From NCBI GenBank assembly GCA_905480575.1, contig CAJQQZ010000110.1, positions 1-64,000 of the forward strand: DNA of 64,000 nt, written 5' to 3'. This document shows, piece by piece, positions 39,282-48,148 of this stretch. A model generated the notes under the pieces. The model worked only from the letters and a program-made list of their open reading frames with translations. It had not been told where the DNA came from and did no database searches. The stretch is from an uncultured Alphaproteobacteria bacterium. Lineage in GTDB: Bacteria > Pseudomonadota > Alphaproteobacteria > UBA7985 > CAJQQZ01. The translations under genes and the position numbers were made by a program. The stretch's first letter is position 1; every line of letters begins with the position of its first letter.

Positions 39282-39980
39282 ATGAAGCCTCAAAGTCGCG
39301 ACATCATTTTATCTTTTGATTCTGCAGGGAAATCTATTTCAGTAGCAGTCGCGAACTTGAACGGCCAACTTCTCTTCGAACACTTCGAAGAGCTCCGCTT
39401 TGGCCATGCGGCAAGGTTGATGCCAGCGATCGACCAAACACTGTCATTGGCTGGAGTCACTTACAAAGATCTAGCCCTCATCGCAACCACACGAGGACCC
39501 GGCGGTTTCACTGGGTTGCGCGTAGGTTTAGCAACGGCAAAAACGCTGGCTCAAGCGCTTTCCATTCCTGTGCTAGGGGTTTCCTCTTTTGACGTTAACC
39601 TTGCGTCGATGTCGCCGAAACAAGCGCCCGACCGTAAACGATTAGTGATTATCGACAGTCACAGAAATGACCTTTATTTCCAATGGTTTAATGTTGATGG
39701 CACGCCTATTGGTTCCCCTTCTATTTCGGAAGTATCTGCAATCAAAGACAGGATCGAAAAGGAGAGCCCTCTTGTCCTCGGAAACGGAATAGCCCTGTTT
39801 GCAGACTGGCCGCTCGCCCAAGAATTCAAGCCAGATGCACCCGTCAATTTGGCCAATTCTTTGGCTTCACTTGTTAATGAAGCCTCACACTTGAAGCCAT
39901 TGCCCGAACTTCCAACCGACTTCTCATGCGAGCCTATCTATTTGCGATCTGCAGACGTCACCCTTACTTCTAAGACTTAA
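39282..39980 (+). CDS. tsaB: tRNA threonylcarbamoyladenosine biosynthesis protein TsaB
   Basis: The 232-residue ASKHA-fold protein is the non-catalytic partner of TsaD in making t6A at position 37 of ANN-decoding tRNAs. The N-terminus ILSFDSAGKSISVAVANLNG and the motif TTRGPGGFTGLRVGLATAKTL (near 69-89) are diagnostic. It is followed 30 bases later by the RimI-type acetyltransferase gene, the usual tsaB-rimI pair. TsaD and TsaE are not in the window. Confidence 0.93.
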   Translation: MKPQSRDIILSFDSAGKSISVAVANLNGQLLFEHFEELRFGHAARLMPAIDQTLSLAGVTYKDLALIATTRGPGGFTGLRVGLATAKTLAQALSIPVLGVSSFDVNLASMSPKQAPDRKRLVIIDSHRNDLYFQWFNVDGTPIGSPSISEVSAIKDRIEKESPLVLGNGIALFADWPLAQEFKPDAPVNLANSLASLVNEASHLKPLPELPTDFSCEPIYLRSADVTLTSKT

Positions 39981-40010
39981 AAAAATGTCTTCCCCATTGG
40001 ACAATTTTGG

Positions 40011-40484
40011 ATGGTGAAAACAGAAAATTCTGTCGTCATAACTAAAAGCTTAGGCCCAGAATTCGGTGCCATCTTAGCCACTCTGCACCAACAATGCGTG
40101 GCGCACGGGGCTTGGTCGAGCAACTCTTACCAGCAGATGATGGGCCTACATACAAGCTCTGCCTTAATCGCGATGGTTGACCAGGAACCCGTCGGTTTTC
40201 TACTTTCTTCCTCGACATCGCTCGAATCTGAGATCCTGATGCTTTGCGTCGCTCCAAAAGTACGCCGCCTTGGAATAGGGTCCAAATTGCTGCTTTCACT
40301 TGTCGAAGATCTCGCTGTTCAAGGCACCTGTGATTTGTTGTTAGAAGTCGCTGAAGACAATCACGAAGCCATCAACCTTTACGGTAAAAACGGTTTCTTG
40401 GAAGTTGGCAAAAGGCCCAATTATTACGAATCACCTGAAGGAAAAAAGACTTCCGCGTTGATCATGAAGCGAATCATTACATGA
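40011..40484 (+). CDS. rimI: GNAT acetyltransferase, ribosomal protein S18 alanine N-acetyltransferase-like
   Basis: The 157-residue protein has a GNAT fold with the acetyl-CoA loop in LCVAPKVRRLGIGSKLLLSLVEDLA and the segment LLLEVAEDNHEAINLYGKNGF, both typical of RimI. RimI acetylates the N-terminal alanine of ribosomal protein S18 in E. coli; in other bacteria it may have wider targets. Its place right after tsaB supports the assignment. It is followed by a 197-base AT-rich control region before mucR. Confidence 0.87.
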   Translation: MVKTENSVVITKSLGPEFGAILATLHQQCVAHGAWSSNSYQQMMGLHTSSALIAMVDQEPVGFLLSSSTSLESEILMLCVAPKVRRLGIGSKLLLSLVEDLAVQGTCDLLLEVAEDNHEAINLYGKNGFLEVGKRPNYYESPEGKKTSALIMKRIIT

Positions 40485-40616
40485 GTTTTATCTATTTTTG
40501 CAAAGATTTAGAGATTAGATTTACGGTGAATTGGAAACGACTCTACTGTCGAATCCGTTCATTTATCACACCCCAAATAAAAGTGACTTCATTTAGCTAT
40601 TTACCCAATTAGGGAT

Positions 40617-40645
40617 TTGATAGGACTTGGTTCATTTACTATAGA
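40617..40645 (+). promoter_or_regulatory. Sigma70-type promoter of mucR
   Basis: TTGATA (40617-40622) and TATAGA (40640-40645) are separated by 17 bases. The start of transcription would be near 40652, about 30 bases before the ATG at 40682. The surrounding AT-rich region is the kind of DNA that MucR proteins bind, so autoregulation is plausible. Confidence 0.5.
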
Positions 40646-40681
40646 TTTGCGCTAATCTGATTAATACTGTGAGAGTAAGAA

Positions 40682-41092
40682 ATGTCTGCACCTGAATCAA
40701 AAGACCGATTGCTAGAACTTACGTCGCAAATCGTCTCCGCTCAGGTTGCCAACAATACTGTCCAGGCAGCAGAGCTCCCCGGCCTCATCAAAGAAGTGTA
40801 TCAAACGCTTTCTAAAGTCGGTGACGTCAGCGACATCTCCGATGACAGGATCGCGCCTGCAGTGCCAATCCGCAAGTCGGTTACTCCTGACTACTTGGTT
40901 TGCCTCGAAGATGGCAAGAAGTTGAAGATGCTAAAGCGTCACCTTAAAACCTCTTTCAATTTGACACCTGAAGAATATCGCAGCCGTTGGGGCCTTCCAT
41001 CTGACTACCCTATGGTTGCGCCCAATTACGCCAAGCAACGCAGTGCGCTTGCTCGCGAGATCGGCCTAGGCACGACAAGAGGCCGTGACTAA
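40682..41092 (+). CDS. mucR: MucR/Ros-family transcriptional regulator
   Basis: The 136-residue protein has the C-terminal Ros/MucR zinc-finger region (about 60-125) with PAVPIRKSVTPDYLVCLEDG, KMLKRHLKTSFNLTPEEYR and GLPSDYPMVAPNYAKQRS. This family binds AT-rich DNA and acts as a global H-NS-like regulator of surface polysaccharide, motility and cell-cycle genes in alphaproteobacteria. The N-terminal part (KDRLLELTSQIVSAQVANN) mediates oligomerisation. It is a stand-alone gene with its own promoter between rimI and fur. Confidence 0.93.
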   Translation: MSAPESKDRLLELTSQIVSAQVANNTVQAAELPGLIKEVYQTLSKVGDVSDISDDRIAPAVPIRKSVTPDYLVCLEDGKKLKMLKRHLKTSFNLTPEEYRSRWGLPSDYPMVAPNYAKQRSALAREIGLGTTRGRD

Positions 41093-41123
41093 TCTTTGCC
41101 ACGCTTCACCTTGTTGTTTTACA

Positions 41124-41135
41124 GAGAATATTCTC
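41124..41135. repeat. 12-base perfect palindrome upstream of fur
   Basis: GAGAATATTCTC is perfectly self-complementary. It lies eight bases upstream of the -35 element of the fur promoter and just downstream of mucR. It is not followed by T, so an operator is more likely than a terminator. Confidence 0.45.
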
Positions 41136-41138
41136 AGA

Positions 41139-41150
41139 CGACTTGAGTCG
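41139..41150. promoter_or_regulatory. Inverted repeat overlapping the fur -35 element
   Basis: CGACT-TG-AGTCG has perfect five-base arms and covers the TTGAGT -35 hexamer. A protein bound here would block RNA polymerase; Fur itself or MucR are candidates, but the site is not a classical Fur box. Confidence 0.4.
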
Positions 41151-41171
41151 ATTAAACTGCCCAACTATAAA
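41143..41171 (+). promoter_or_regulatory. Sigma70-type promoter of fur
   Basis: TTGAGT (41143-41148) and TATAAA (41166-41171) are separated by 17 bases. The predicted leader to the ATG at 41248 is about 70 bases. Confidence 0.55.
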
Positions 41172-41247
41172 CTATCCTCGAACAAATGCCGCGCATTACA
41201 ATCAAACCGTAATGATCGCGCGTTAATCTGGTAGTGGGCGGATCGAC

Positions 41248-41661
41248 ATGATTGCATCAATTGCAGAACGTTGCATTGACAAAGGGTTGAAAATGACAGG
41301 GCCTCGCAAAGTCATTGCGAAGGCTCTCTCACAATCTGATGACCACCCAAACGCCGACACACTTTTCCAGAGAGTCCAAGCTTTGGATGCCAGTGTATCA
41401 TTGGCAACTGTCTACCGAACATTAAAGCTCTTTGAAGAACGCGATATCATCGCTAAATTGGATTTTGGCGATGGGAGATCACGGTTTGAGCAAGCGCCAA
41501 GAGAGCATCATGATCATTTGATCGACGTGCAGACCGGTGAAGTGATAGAGTTTCAAAACGACAAGATTGAGCAACTCCAAAAGGAGATTGCTACTGAATT
41601 AGGGTACGAATTGACCGATCATAGGCTGGAACTGTTTGGCCGCAAGATCGAAGGAAAATAG
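41248..41661 (+). CDS. fur: Fur-family transcriptional regulator
   Basis: The 137-residue protein has a winged-helix domain (about 1-80: GLKMTGPRKVIAKAL, HPNADTLFQRVQA, SLATVYRTLKLFEE) and a dimerisation domain with the metal-site cluster REHHDHLIDVQTGEVIEF (H87, H88, H90). The C-terminal cysteine pairs of E. coli Fur are absent, as in many alphaproteobacterial Fur/Mur proteins, so it may respond to iron or manganese. An Irr-type heme motif is not evident. The plsC-like gene starts two bases after its stop and uses AAGGA inside the fur 3' end, so they are coupled. Confidence 0.92.
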   Translation: MIASIAERCIDKGLKMTGPRKVIAKALSQSDDHPNADTLFQRVQALDASVSLATVYRTLKLFEERDIIAKLDFGDGRSRFEQAPREHHDHLIDVQTGEVIEFQNDKIEQLQKEIATELGYELTDHRLELFGRKIEGK

Positions 41662-41662
41662 C

Positions 41663-42475
41663 ATGAGTCTCAGCTCACCCATTATCTCATCGGTTCGATT
41701 GACTGTTTACGTCTTGCTCACAATCGCCCTTATTCCCGCTCAAGCTCTTGCGATCAAGGTCAACAAGAGATGGGCAAAAGCTGTTCCTTTGTACTACCAT
41801 CGCCTCTGTTTGAAGGCGCTGCGAATCAGAGTCATAAAGCGCGGTCGCATTTCCAATGTTGAGCCGACCCTTTTTGTCGCCAATCACGCCTCTTATATCG
41901 ACATCTCTATTCTCGCTAGCCTTCTCAAAGCCTCCTTCGTTGCAAAAAATGACATTGAACGCTGGCCTTTCTTTGGGTTGCTGGCCCGCCTACAACGCTC
42001 GATTTTCATTGATCGGAAATCCAGGAATGTAAACTCACACGTTGATCAGATGAGGGAGCGGCTGGAGGCTAATGATTCCATCATCGTCTTTCCTGAGGGA
42101 ACGTCTGGCGACGGTAATTCAGTCATTCCCTTTAAATCTGCACTGTTCAAAACCGCTGAGATTAGACCGCATGGCGAAGCCCTTACGGTCCAGCCGATCT
42201 CAATAGCTTACGCTCGTTTAGACGGCATAGCCTTGGGGAGGTCTCTAAGGCCTTACTATACTTGGTTCGGTAAAATGGGACTTGTTTCACATATCTTTAA
42301 AGCGGCTGGATTAGGCCGCCTGACCGTCATCGTCGAATTTCACCCAATGGTCACTATTGATGACTTCGAAAACCGCAAAGCGCTGAGTGAATGGTGCCAC
42401 CAGGAAGTAACAGAAGGCTTGGCCGAGGGGCTGGCCGGGCGACCACAACGCAAACCAAAAATGCTTCCTGCCTAA
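41663..42475 (+). CDS. plsC: 1-acyl-sn-glycerol-3-phosphate acyltransferase (PlsC family)
   Basis: The 270-residue protein has an N-terminal membrane segment (about 10-30), the acyltransferase motif I NHASYID (H75-x4-D80) and motif III VFPEGTSGDG near 146-155. It transfers an acyl group to lysophosphatidic acid to form phosphatidic acid, the precursor of phospholipids. I use ATG 41663 because the longer open frame lies inside fur and AAGGA is eight bases upstream of this ATG. A short hairpin-rich gap separates it from miaB. Confidence 0.9.
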   Translation: MSLSSPIISSVRLTVYVLLTIALIPAQALAIKVNKRWAKAVPLYYHRLCLKALRIRVIKRGRISNVEPTLFVANHASYIDISILASLLKASFVAKNDIERWPFFGLLARLQRSIFIDRKSRNVNSHVDQMRERLEANDSIIVFPEGTSGDGNSVIPFKSALFKTAEIRPHGEALTVQPISIAYARLDGIALGRSLRPYYTWFGKMGLVSHIFKAAGLGRLTVIVEFHPMVTIDDFENRKALSEWCHQEVTEGLAEGLAGRPQRKPKMLPA

Positions 42476-42545
42476 AGCTAATCATGCTAGGAGGCGTTTT
42501 CGGCGAAAACTTCGCCAATAGAACGTAAAATCAAGGACTTATCTT

Positions 42546-43922
42546 TTGCCGAAGAAACTTTTCATCAAGACCTATGGCTGCCAGATGAACGTCTATGATT
42601 CTGCCCGGATGACGGACACCCTTGCCCCAATCGGCTACGAACCCACTGACAGCCCAGACGGCGCCGATATGGTGATCTTAAATACCTGCCACATTCGTGA
42701 AAAAGCAGCAGAAAAGGTCTATTCGGACATCGGTCGCCTGAAACCCTTTAAGGAAAAGAAGACCGCCGAAGGCGAGCAAATGATTTTGGCGGTAGCCGGT
42801 TGCGTGGCTCAGGCCGAAGGTGCAGAAATCATGCGTCGCGCACCCGCTGTCGATATGGTTTTTGGACCGCAAACCTATCACCGTCTCCCCGAGTTAGTGG
42901 CTAAAGCTACCCGCGAGAAGGCAATCGGCAAGTCCGCTGTTTTGGACACCGATTTCCCATTGGAATCAAAATTTGACCTTTTACCAGAAGAGTCCCGCTC
43001 GCAAGGGCCAGCAGCCTTCCTGACAATCCAGGAAGGTTGTGACAAGTTTTGTACCTTCTGCGTAGTGCCTTACACTAGAGGCGCTGAGTTCTCTCGCTCC
43101 GTTGAAGAAATCGAAAACGAAGCCCGCCGAATGGTGGCGCTGGGCACCAAAGAAATCACGCTGCTGGGCCAAAATGTTAATGCCTTTCACGGTGAAAAAT
43201 CAGGCCGCGAAATAGGTCTTGGCGACCTGATTCGCTACCTCAGTGAAATCGACGGTTTGGAACGTATTCGTTTTACAACCTCACACCCCAGCGATATGGC
43301 CGACGACTTGTACGAAGCTTTCGCAAATGAGCCTAAGTTGATGCCCTATTTCCATCTGCCGGTTCAGGCTGGATCGGATAAAATTTTGGCCGCCATGAAC
43401 CGCACGCACACGGCAGACGAATACCGACGGATCGTAGACCGTTTGAGAGCAGCCTGCGAAGACCTCGCTATGTCCGGTGATTTCATTGTAGGCTTTCCTG
43501 GCGAAACCGACCAAGATTTTGCCGAGACATTGCGCCTGGTAACCGACATCAATTATGCCGCCGCCTATTCCTTCAAATACAGCCCGCGTCCGGGCACACC
43601 GGCGGCGTCCAGCGAGTTGCAAGTGGATGAAGCGGTAAAAAGCGAACGGTTGGCGATGTTACAAACCCTATTGAACGAACAACAGCTTGCTTTCAATTTA
43701 AGTAAAGTTGGCACCCGCATGTCAGTCTTGTTAGAAAGAGAAGGCAAACGCCCTGGCCAGTTGGTTGGACGCAGTCCTTTCATGCAGTCCGTTCATTTGG
43801 AAGCGCCGAGTCGTCTAGTCGGTTCAATTGCAGAGGTTGAAGTCATCGATGCCAAGGCCAATTCGATAGAAGCCAAAGTAATCACTGGCGAGTGGGAGAC
43901 ATCGGTTGTTGATGCTGCTTAA
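42546..43922 (+). CDS. miaB: tRNA-2-methylthio-N6-dimethylallyladenosine synthase MiaB
   Basis: The 458-residue radical-SAM methylthiotransferase adds the methylthio group at A37 of tRNAs. The N-terminal UPF0004 domain carries C12 ([10 protein letters not shown]), C48 ([12 protein letters not shown]) and C86 ([11 protein letters not shown]) for the auxiliary cluster. The radical-SAM cluster is C165-x3-C169-x2-C172 ([15 protein letters not shown]), and a TRAM domain closes the protein. The start is TTG with AAGGA about ten bases upstream. It heads the run miaB-phoH-ybeY. Confidence 0.96.
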   Translation: MPKKLFIKTYGCQMNVYDSARMTDTLAPIGYEPTDSPDGADMVILNTCHIREKAAEKVYSDIGRLKPFKEKKTAEGEQMILAVAGCVAQAEGAEIMRRAPAVDMVFGPQTYHRLPELVAKATREKAIGKSAVLDTDFPLESKFDLLPEESRSQGPAAFLTIQEGCDKFCTFCVVPYTRGAEFSRSVEEIENEARRMVALGTKEITLLGQNVNAFHGEKSGREIGLGDLIRYLSEIDGLERIRFTTSHPSDMADDLYEAFANEPKLMPYFHLPVQAGSDKILAAMNRTHTADEYRRIVDRLRAACEDLAMSGDFIVGFPGETDQDFAETLRLVTDINYAAAYSFKYSPRPGTPAASSELQVDEAVKSERLAMLQTLLNEQQLAFNLSKVGTRMSVLLEREGKRPGQLVGRSPFMQSVHLEAPSRLVGSIAEVEVIDAKANSIEAKVITGEWETSVVDAA

Positions 43923-43946
43923 TCGCCCGTTAAAGGAGCGCCTTTC

Positions 43947-44963
43947 TTGAGCGGTTTTGACCCCTTGCACGCTGACCAAGCCCCACAAAAAAGCGAACAG
44001 CTGTTACTGATTTTCGATGACGCTAGACGTGTGCCTTTATTATTTGGCCAGCACGACGAAAATCTTGTTCGTTTGGAACAAAGGCTTGAAGTCAAACTGG
44101 CTTCACGCGGCAATCAGGTGGCGATTACCGGCACGGAAGAAAATCTAGAGCAGGCCCGTCTGGCCTTAAAGTCACTCTATGACCAGCTGGAAAAAGTAGA
44201 CAGTCTGACACTAGCAGATATCGACGCCTCTTTGCGCTTTGCATCAATTGGCGAGACTTCGAATGGCATTTCAAAAAGCCGGGAACTTCGGACACGCCGC
44301 AAGCAAATCTCGCCTAGAACACCAGGCCAAGCAGAATACCTCGATTTACTCTCGAACAATGAACTCGTGTTTTGTTTAGGGCCAGCGGGGACAGGGAAAA
44401 CCTATCTCGCCGTTGCCTATGGGGTCTCACTGTTCCTCACGGGCGAAGTTGACCGTATTATCCTTTCTAGACCAGCGGTCGAAGCCGGTGAGCGACTTGG
44501 TTTTCTGCCAGGCGATCTAAAGGAAAAAGTCGATCCTTATTTGCGGCCTCTTTACGACGCTATGCATGATATGATGCCCGGTGAAATGGTCAGCAAAAAA
44601 CTAGAAAGCGGGGAAATTGAAGTTGCCCCGCTAGCCTTCATGAGGGGACGGACGCTTTCCAATGCTTTTGTCATTCTTGACGAGGCTCAAAACACGACAG
44701 CCGTTCAAATGAAGATGTTCTTGACCCGCCTGGGCGAGGGCAGTCGTATGGTTGCGACTGGTGACCTCAGTCAGGTTGATTTGCCGTCTGGCGTGCGATC
44801 TGGGCTAAGAGATGCTATTTCGACGCTTGAGAAGGTAAAAGGCATAGGTATCAAACGCCTCAACGCCAAAGACGTTGTGCGCCACGACTTGGTTGCCAGG
44901 ATCGTTCAAGCTTATGATAACCGCGTCAAAGATATCGACACCGCCAAAAAACCCAATGAATAA
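43947..44963 (+). CDS. phoH: PhoH-like ATPase (YbeZ)
   Basis: The 338-residue P-loop protein has Walker A GPAGTGKT at 145-152 and Walker B AFVILDEAQN near 236-245. LSRPAVEAGERLGFLPGDLKEKVDPYLRPLYDA is diagnostic of PhoH (quoted here only as a segment spanning about 171-203). It is thought to work with the endoribonuclease YbeY in rRNA and ribosome maturation. The start is TTG with AAAGGAG about ten bases upstream. It overlaps ybeY by eight bases, supporting joint function. Confidence 0.94.
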   Translation: MSGFDPLHADQAPQKSEQLLLIFDDARRVPLLFGQHDENLVRLEQRLEVKLASRGNQVAITGTEENLEQARLALKSLYDQLEKVDSLTLADIDASLRFASIGETSNGISKSRELRTRRKQISPRTPGQAEYLDLLSNNELVFCLGPAGTGKTYLAVAYGVSLFLTGEVDRIILSRPAVEAGERLGFLPGDLKEKVDPYLRPLYDAMHDMMPGEMVSKKLESGEIEVAPLAFMRGRTLSNAFVILDEAQNTTAVQMKMFLTRLGEGSRMVATGDLSQVDLPSGVRSGLRDAISTLEKVKGIGIKRLNAKDVVRHDLVARIVQAYDNRVKDIDTAKKPNE

Positions 44964-45489
44964 GGCACTCTCCTCAATCAACGTCGACTGTCTTATTACG
45001 GATGCTCGGTGGCAAAAAAAACTGTCTGATCCGGGGAGCCTTTGTTCAAAATTGGCGGCAGCTGTGTTGGGTAAAGAGAATCTCCCGCTTGAACCCAATC
45101 AGCAGATGGAAATTTCAGTCACTCTTTCCAATGACTCCGAAATGCGAGACCTCAATCGGGACCATCGGGATAAAGACAATGCAACGAATGTGCTGTCTTT
45201 TCCCACATATGAACCTGATGAGTTGGACGACGTCGAGCAATTGGGCTTGCCTGAAAATATGCCACTGGTACTCGGTGATATTATCGTTGCGCTGGAAACA
45301 ACCGAGCGCGAAGCAGGGCAAGAGAACAAATCCTTTACCGATCATTTTGCGCATCTTTTTGTGCACGGTTGTCTGCACCTCCTCGGGTACGACCATGAGG
45401 TTGACGAAGAAGCTGAAGAAATGGAATCTCGCGAGATTGAGCTGCTCAGCGAACTAGGAATTGCCAACCCGTATAAAAGCGGGCTATGA
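44956..45489 (+). CDS. ybeY: Endoribonuclease YbeY (rRNA maturation)
   Basis: The 177-residue metalloprotein has the zinc motif H137-x3-H141-x5-H147 in HGCLHLLGYDH. The family segment RDLNRDHRDKDNATNVLSFP is also present. It takes part in 16S rRNA 3' end processing and ribosome quality control. I choose ATG 44956 (MNKALSS), which overlaps the end of phoH by eight bases; a longer frame from 44875 would lie deep inside phoH and lacks family similarity. Confidence 0.95.
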   Translation: MNKALSSINVDCLITDARWQKKLSDPGSLCSKLAAAVLGKENLPLEPNQQMEISVTLSNDSEMRDLNRDHRDKDNATNVLSFPTYEPDELDDVEQLGLPENMPLVLGDIIVALETTEREAGQENKSFTDHFAHLFVHGCLHLLGYDHEVDEEAEEMESREIELLSELGIANPYKSGL

Positions 45490-45517
45490 TCTTGAAACAA
45501 CAACATAATTTTAGATA

Positions 45518-46447
45518 ATGCCAGACCCTTCATCCGACAGTAGAACGACCCGTCAGTCGACGAGCAATGGCTCTAAGAAGACGAACGGGTCCCCTATCAC
45601 CGAGAAAATCAAGGCCCTTTTCGGCCGTAAACCCAACGATCAAAGTCTACGCGATACGTTGGAAGTTTATCTCGAAGAAACAGCCAGTGACGGCGATACC
45701 AGTTCAGAGGTCGATCAAGACGAACGAGCCATGCTCGTTAACATCTTACGATTTAAAGAATTAACTGCCGATGATGTGATGGTTCCTAGGGCCGACATCC
45801 TCGCCGTGCAGAACTCAGCGACGCTGCAAGATATTGTTGCCCTGATAAACAAGGAACAACATTCTCGTTTCCCAGTGTACAGCGATAACTTGGATGACGT
45901 CAGTGGCATGATCCACGTGAAGGACCTCCTAACTTTCTTCGACAAACCAAGTTCCTTTTCAATCGGATCAATTCAAAGGGAAATTCTTTTTGTGGCCCCG
46001 TCCATGCCGGTCAGTGACTTGCTGTTGAAGATGCGGCTGACACGCATCCATATGGCGCTGGTTGTGGATGAATATGGCGGCATTGACGGTCTTGTCACCA
46101 TCGAAGATCTGGTTGAACAAATCGTCGGGGAAATTGAAGACGAGCACGACATCGATAACGATCCCGAACTCATTGAACTAGCTGAAGGTGAATGGGTGAC
46201 AGATGCTCGTATGAAGATCGAAGACTTTGAAGCACTCACATGCGTTATTTTGACGGAAGAAGAAAGAGAAGAAGACATCGACACACTCGGTGGGTTGGTT
46301 TTCTCAGTTGCTGGGCGCGTTCCAAGCCGAGGAGAAGTCGTAAGGCATGATTCAGGCATTGATTTCAAAGTCTTAGAAGCCGACCCCCGTCGCATCAAAC
46401 GATTAAGACTAACCAACCTACCCGTTGTTCCACAACAGGACGCCTAA
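45518..46447 (+). CDS. Hemolysin-family CBS-domain protein (CorC/TlyC-like)
   Basis: The 309-residue protein lacks the membrane domain found in longer relatives. It has two CBS domains (MVPRADILAVQ, HSRFPVYSDNLDDVSGMIHV, then MRLTRIHMALVVDEYGGIDG, LVTIEDLVEQIVGEIEDEHD) and a C-terminal CorC_HlyC domain (VTDARMKIEDFE, GGLVFSVAGRVPSRGEVV). Such proteins bind adenine nucleotides and are linked to magnesium and cobalt efflux. Its place between ybeY and lnt is standard in proteobacteria. The acidic charged N-terminus (about 1-60) is poorly conserved. Confidence 0.92.
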   Translation: MPDPSSDSRTTRQSTSNGSKKTNGSPITEKIKALFGRKPNDQSLRDTLEVYLEETASDGDTSSEVDQDERAMLVNILRFKELTADDVMVPRADILAVQNSATLQDIVALINKEQHSRFPVYSDNLDDVSGMIHVKDLLTFFDKPSSFSIGSIQREILFVAPSMPVSDLLLKMRLTRIHMALVVDEYGGIDGLVTIEDLVEQIVGEIEDEHDIDNDPELIELAEGEWVTDARMKIEDFEALTCVILTEEEREEDIDTLGGLVFSVAGRVPSRGEVVRHDSGIDFKVLEADPRRIKRLRLTNLPVVPQQDA

Positions 46448-46453
46448 GTCGTC

Positions 46454-48028
46454 ATGGCGAGCTCACTTCTGACGAATCTAGATCGGTCGAGGATCTGGTT
46501 GGAACGCCTCTCTGATTCAAAGCGATTGATCGTTGCATTTCTGGCGGGTTGTTTGGGCGCTCTTGCCTTTCCACCCGTTAACTTGGTCTTCGTCATTTGG
46601 ATCAGTTTTCCAGTGCTGCTAATGTTAATCCAGCCAGGATTGTCGACCAAGATGCTGTTTGGCCTGGGGTGGATTTTCGCCTTTGGCTTTTTCCTTGTGG
46701 GCCTCTATTGGGTCGGGATCTCTGCAACGGTTGATTTAGCGACTTTCTGGTGGTTCGTGCCGATTGCTTCCACGGGCTTGCCTGCCATTCTCGCCTGCTT
46801 CGTTGCGCCCATCCCATGGATCATTGTGAAGGTCTCGCGCCAACCTAAAGAGAAAGTTGTGCTCTTTATTGGGCTTTGGCTTCTGCACGAGTGGCTCAGG
46901 TCCTGGATGTTCAATGGCTTCCCTTGGAATTTGGTTGGCTATGCCAGTTCCGTTAATCTAGCAATGACACAGCTAGCATCGGTAGGGGGTGTCTGGCTGT
47001 TATCACTGCTTATCTTAATCTCCGCCTCATTGCCTTTCCTTTGGTGGAGCAATATCAGTCGAAAATCGGCAGGATACCTCTTGCTGTCATTGGCGATTCC
47101 TCTAGCCATGTGGGGCTATGGCACTCTGCGTTTGGGCCAACCCACCAGTTTTGTGCAAGGTATCGGTTTGAATCTCGTTCAAGCCAATATTCCCCAAAGT
47201 CTCAAATGGGATCCAAAGGCTGCGGAAACCAATTTCAAAAAGCACTTTGAGCTTTCCGCGTTCAAGCCCTCAACTTCTGACACAGAGTTAACCATTTGGT
47301 CCGAAAGTGCGGTTCCTTATCTCATAGGCGAAGACCCTAACCTGCGCACATACTTCGCTGATTCGATCCCAGAAGGTAACCTGCTGATTACCGGCGGAAA
47401 CCGTCGAGACATCGATACAGAAGGTGTACGACAGTATTTCAACAGCCTTTTCGTTTTAGATGACGAGGGCAAAACGGTTGGACTCTACGACAAAAAACAC
47501 TTGGTGCCTTTTGGCGAATATGTACCGCTTGGCAGCCTCCTGCCGATTAAAAAACTAACGGCTGGCTTGATTGATTTCCAAAGCGGTTCGGCTGAACGCA
47601 GGGTTACACACGACCCTATACCAGCTTTCGTCCCTCTAATTTGCTACGAGATCATCTTCCCGGGTCGCATAATCCCAAAGAGCCAGCCACGGCCAAGTTG
47701 GTTGCTGAACATAACGAACGATGCCTGGTTCGGAAAGAGCAGTGGCCCCTACCAGCATTTTGCTATTTCACGCATGAGAGCGATTGAAGAAGGCCTCCCT
47801 CTCGTCAGAGTTTCAAACCCTGGGATCACAGCAATCGTGGATCCTTTCGGGCGAATGGTATCGTCGACAAACCACGACGAAGACGCAGTTGTTCGTGGGT
47901 CACTGCCCAAAGCTTTGACACACCCGCCGATTTTTGCCTCGTTAGGCAACCGCGTGATCACTTTATACCTGTTAATGATTTTACTCGCCTTTGTTCTGAT
48001 TCGCCTTTGCGGTCTAAAGCAAAAGTGA
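46454..48028 (+). CDS. lnt: Apolipoprotein N-acyltransferase
   Basis: The 524-residue inner-membrane enzyme adds the third acyl chain to lipoproteins. About seven membrane segments flank a nitrilase-like domain with the catalytic triad readable as Glu in WSESAVPYL, Lys in DKKHLVPFGEYVPLG and Cys in FVPLICYEIIFPG. NITNDAWFGKSSGPYQHFAI is a strong family segment. The final membrane helix is present. It starts six bases after the CBS gene and ends before the structured metK leader. Confidence 0.94.
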   Translation: MASSLLTNLDRSRIWLERLSDSKRLIVAFLAGCLGALAFPPVNLVFVIWISFPVLLMLIQPGLSTKMLFGLGWIFAFGFFLVGLYWVGISATVDLATFWWFVPIASTGLPAILACFVAPIPWIIVKVSRQPKEKVVLFIGLWLLHEWLRSWMFNGFPWNLVGYASSVNLAMTQLASVGGVWLLSLLILISASLPFLWWSNISRKSAGYLLLSLAIPLAMWGYGTLRLGQPTSFVQGIGLNLVQANIPQSLKWDPKAAETNFKKHFELSAFKPSTSDTELTIWSESAVPYLIGEDPNLRTYFADSIPEGNLLITGGNRRDIDTEGVRQYFNSLFVLDDEGKTVGLYDKKHLVPFGEYVPLGSLLPIKKLTAGLIDFQSGSAERRVTHDPIPAFVPLICYEIIFPGRIIPKSQPRPSWLLNITNDAWFGKSSGPYQHFAISRMRAIEEGLPLVRVSNPGITAIVDPFGRMVSSTNHDEDAVVRGSLPKALTHPPIFASLGNRVITLYLLMILLAFVLIRLCGLKQK

Positions 48029-48148
48029 CCGCTAAATCGGACTAAATCTGATTTAGTGGACAGCAATATCCAAGTTCTGCTTGACGCTTGGCCCTTGACC
48101 TCTAAAAGCTTTTAACGAAATTCAAGTCAGTTCAAGACAGGGCAAGCC
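48029..48148 (+). promoter_or_regulatory. Structured, repeat-rich leader of metK
   Basis: The lnt-metK gap holds a ten-pair hairpin (48029-48038 with 48050-48059, one wobble pair), a CCAAG/CTTGG hairpin (48070-48091), the perfect palindrome TAAAAGCTTTTA (48103-48114) and two tandem ten-base repeats TTCAAG(T/A)CAG (48121-48130, 48131-48140) ending eight bases before the ATG. No T-run follows the hairpins. I do not recognise a known SAM riboswitch. Control of metK by structure or a bound factor is inference. Confidence 0.45.

Noticed and set aside
48029-48148. Known SAM-II or SAM/SAH riboswitch upstream of metK
   Set aside because: The leader is structured, but I could not match the remembered conserved segments of these classes, so only an unclassified leader is reported.
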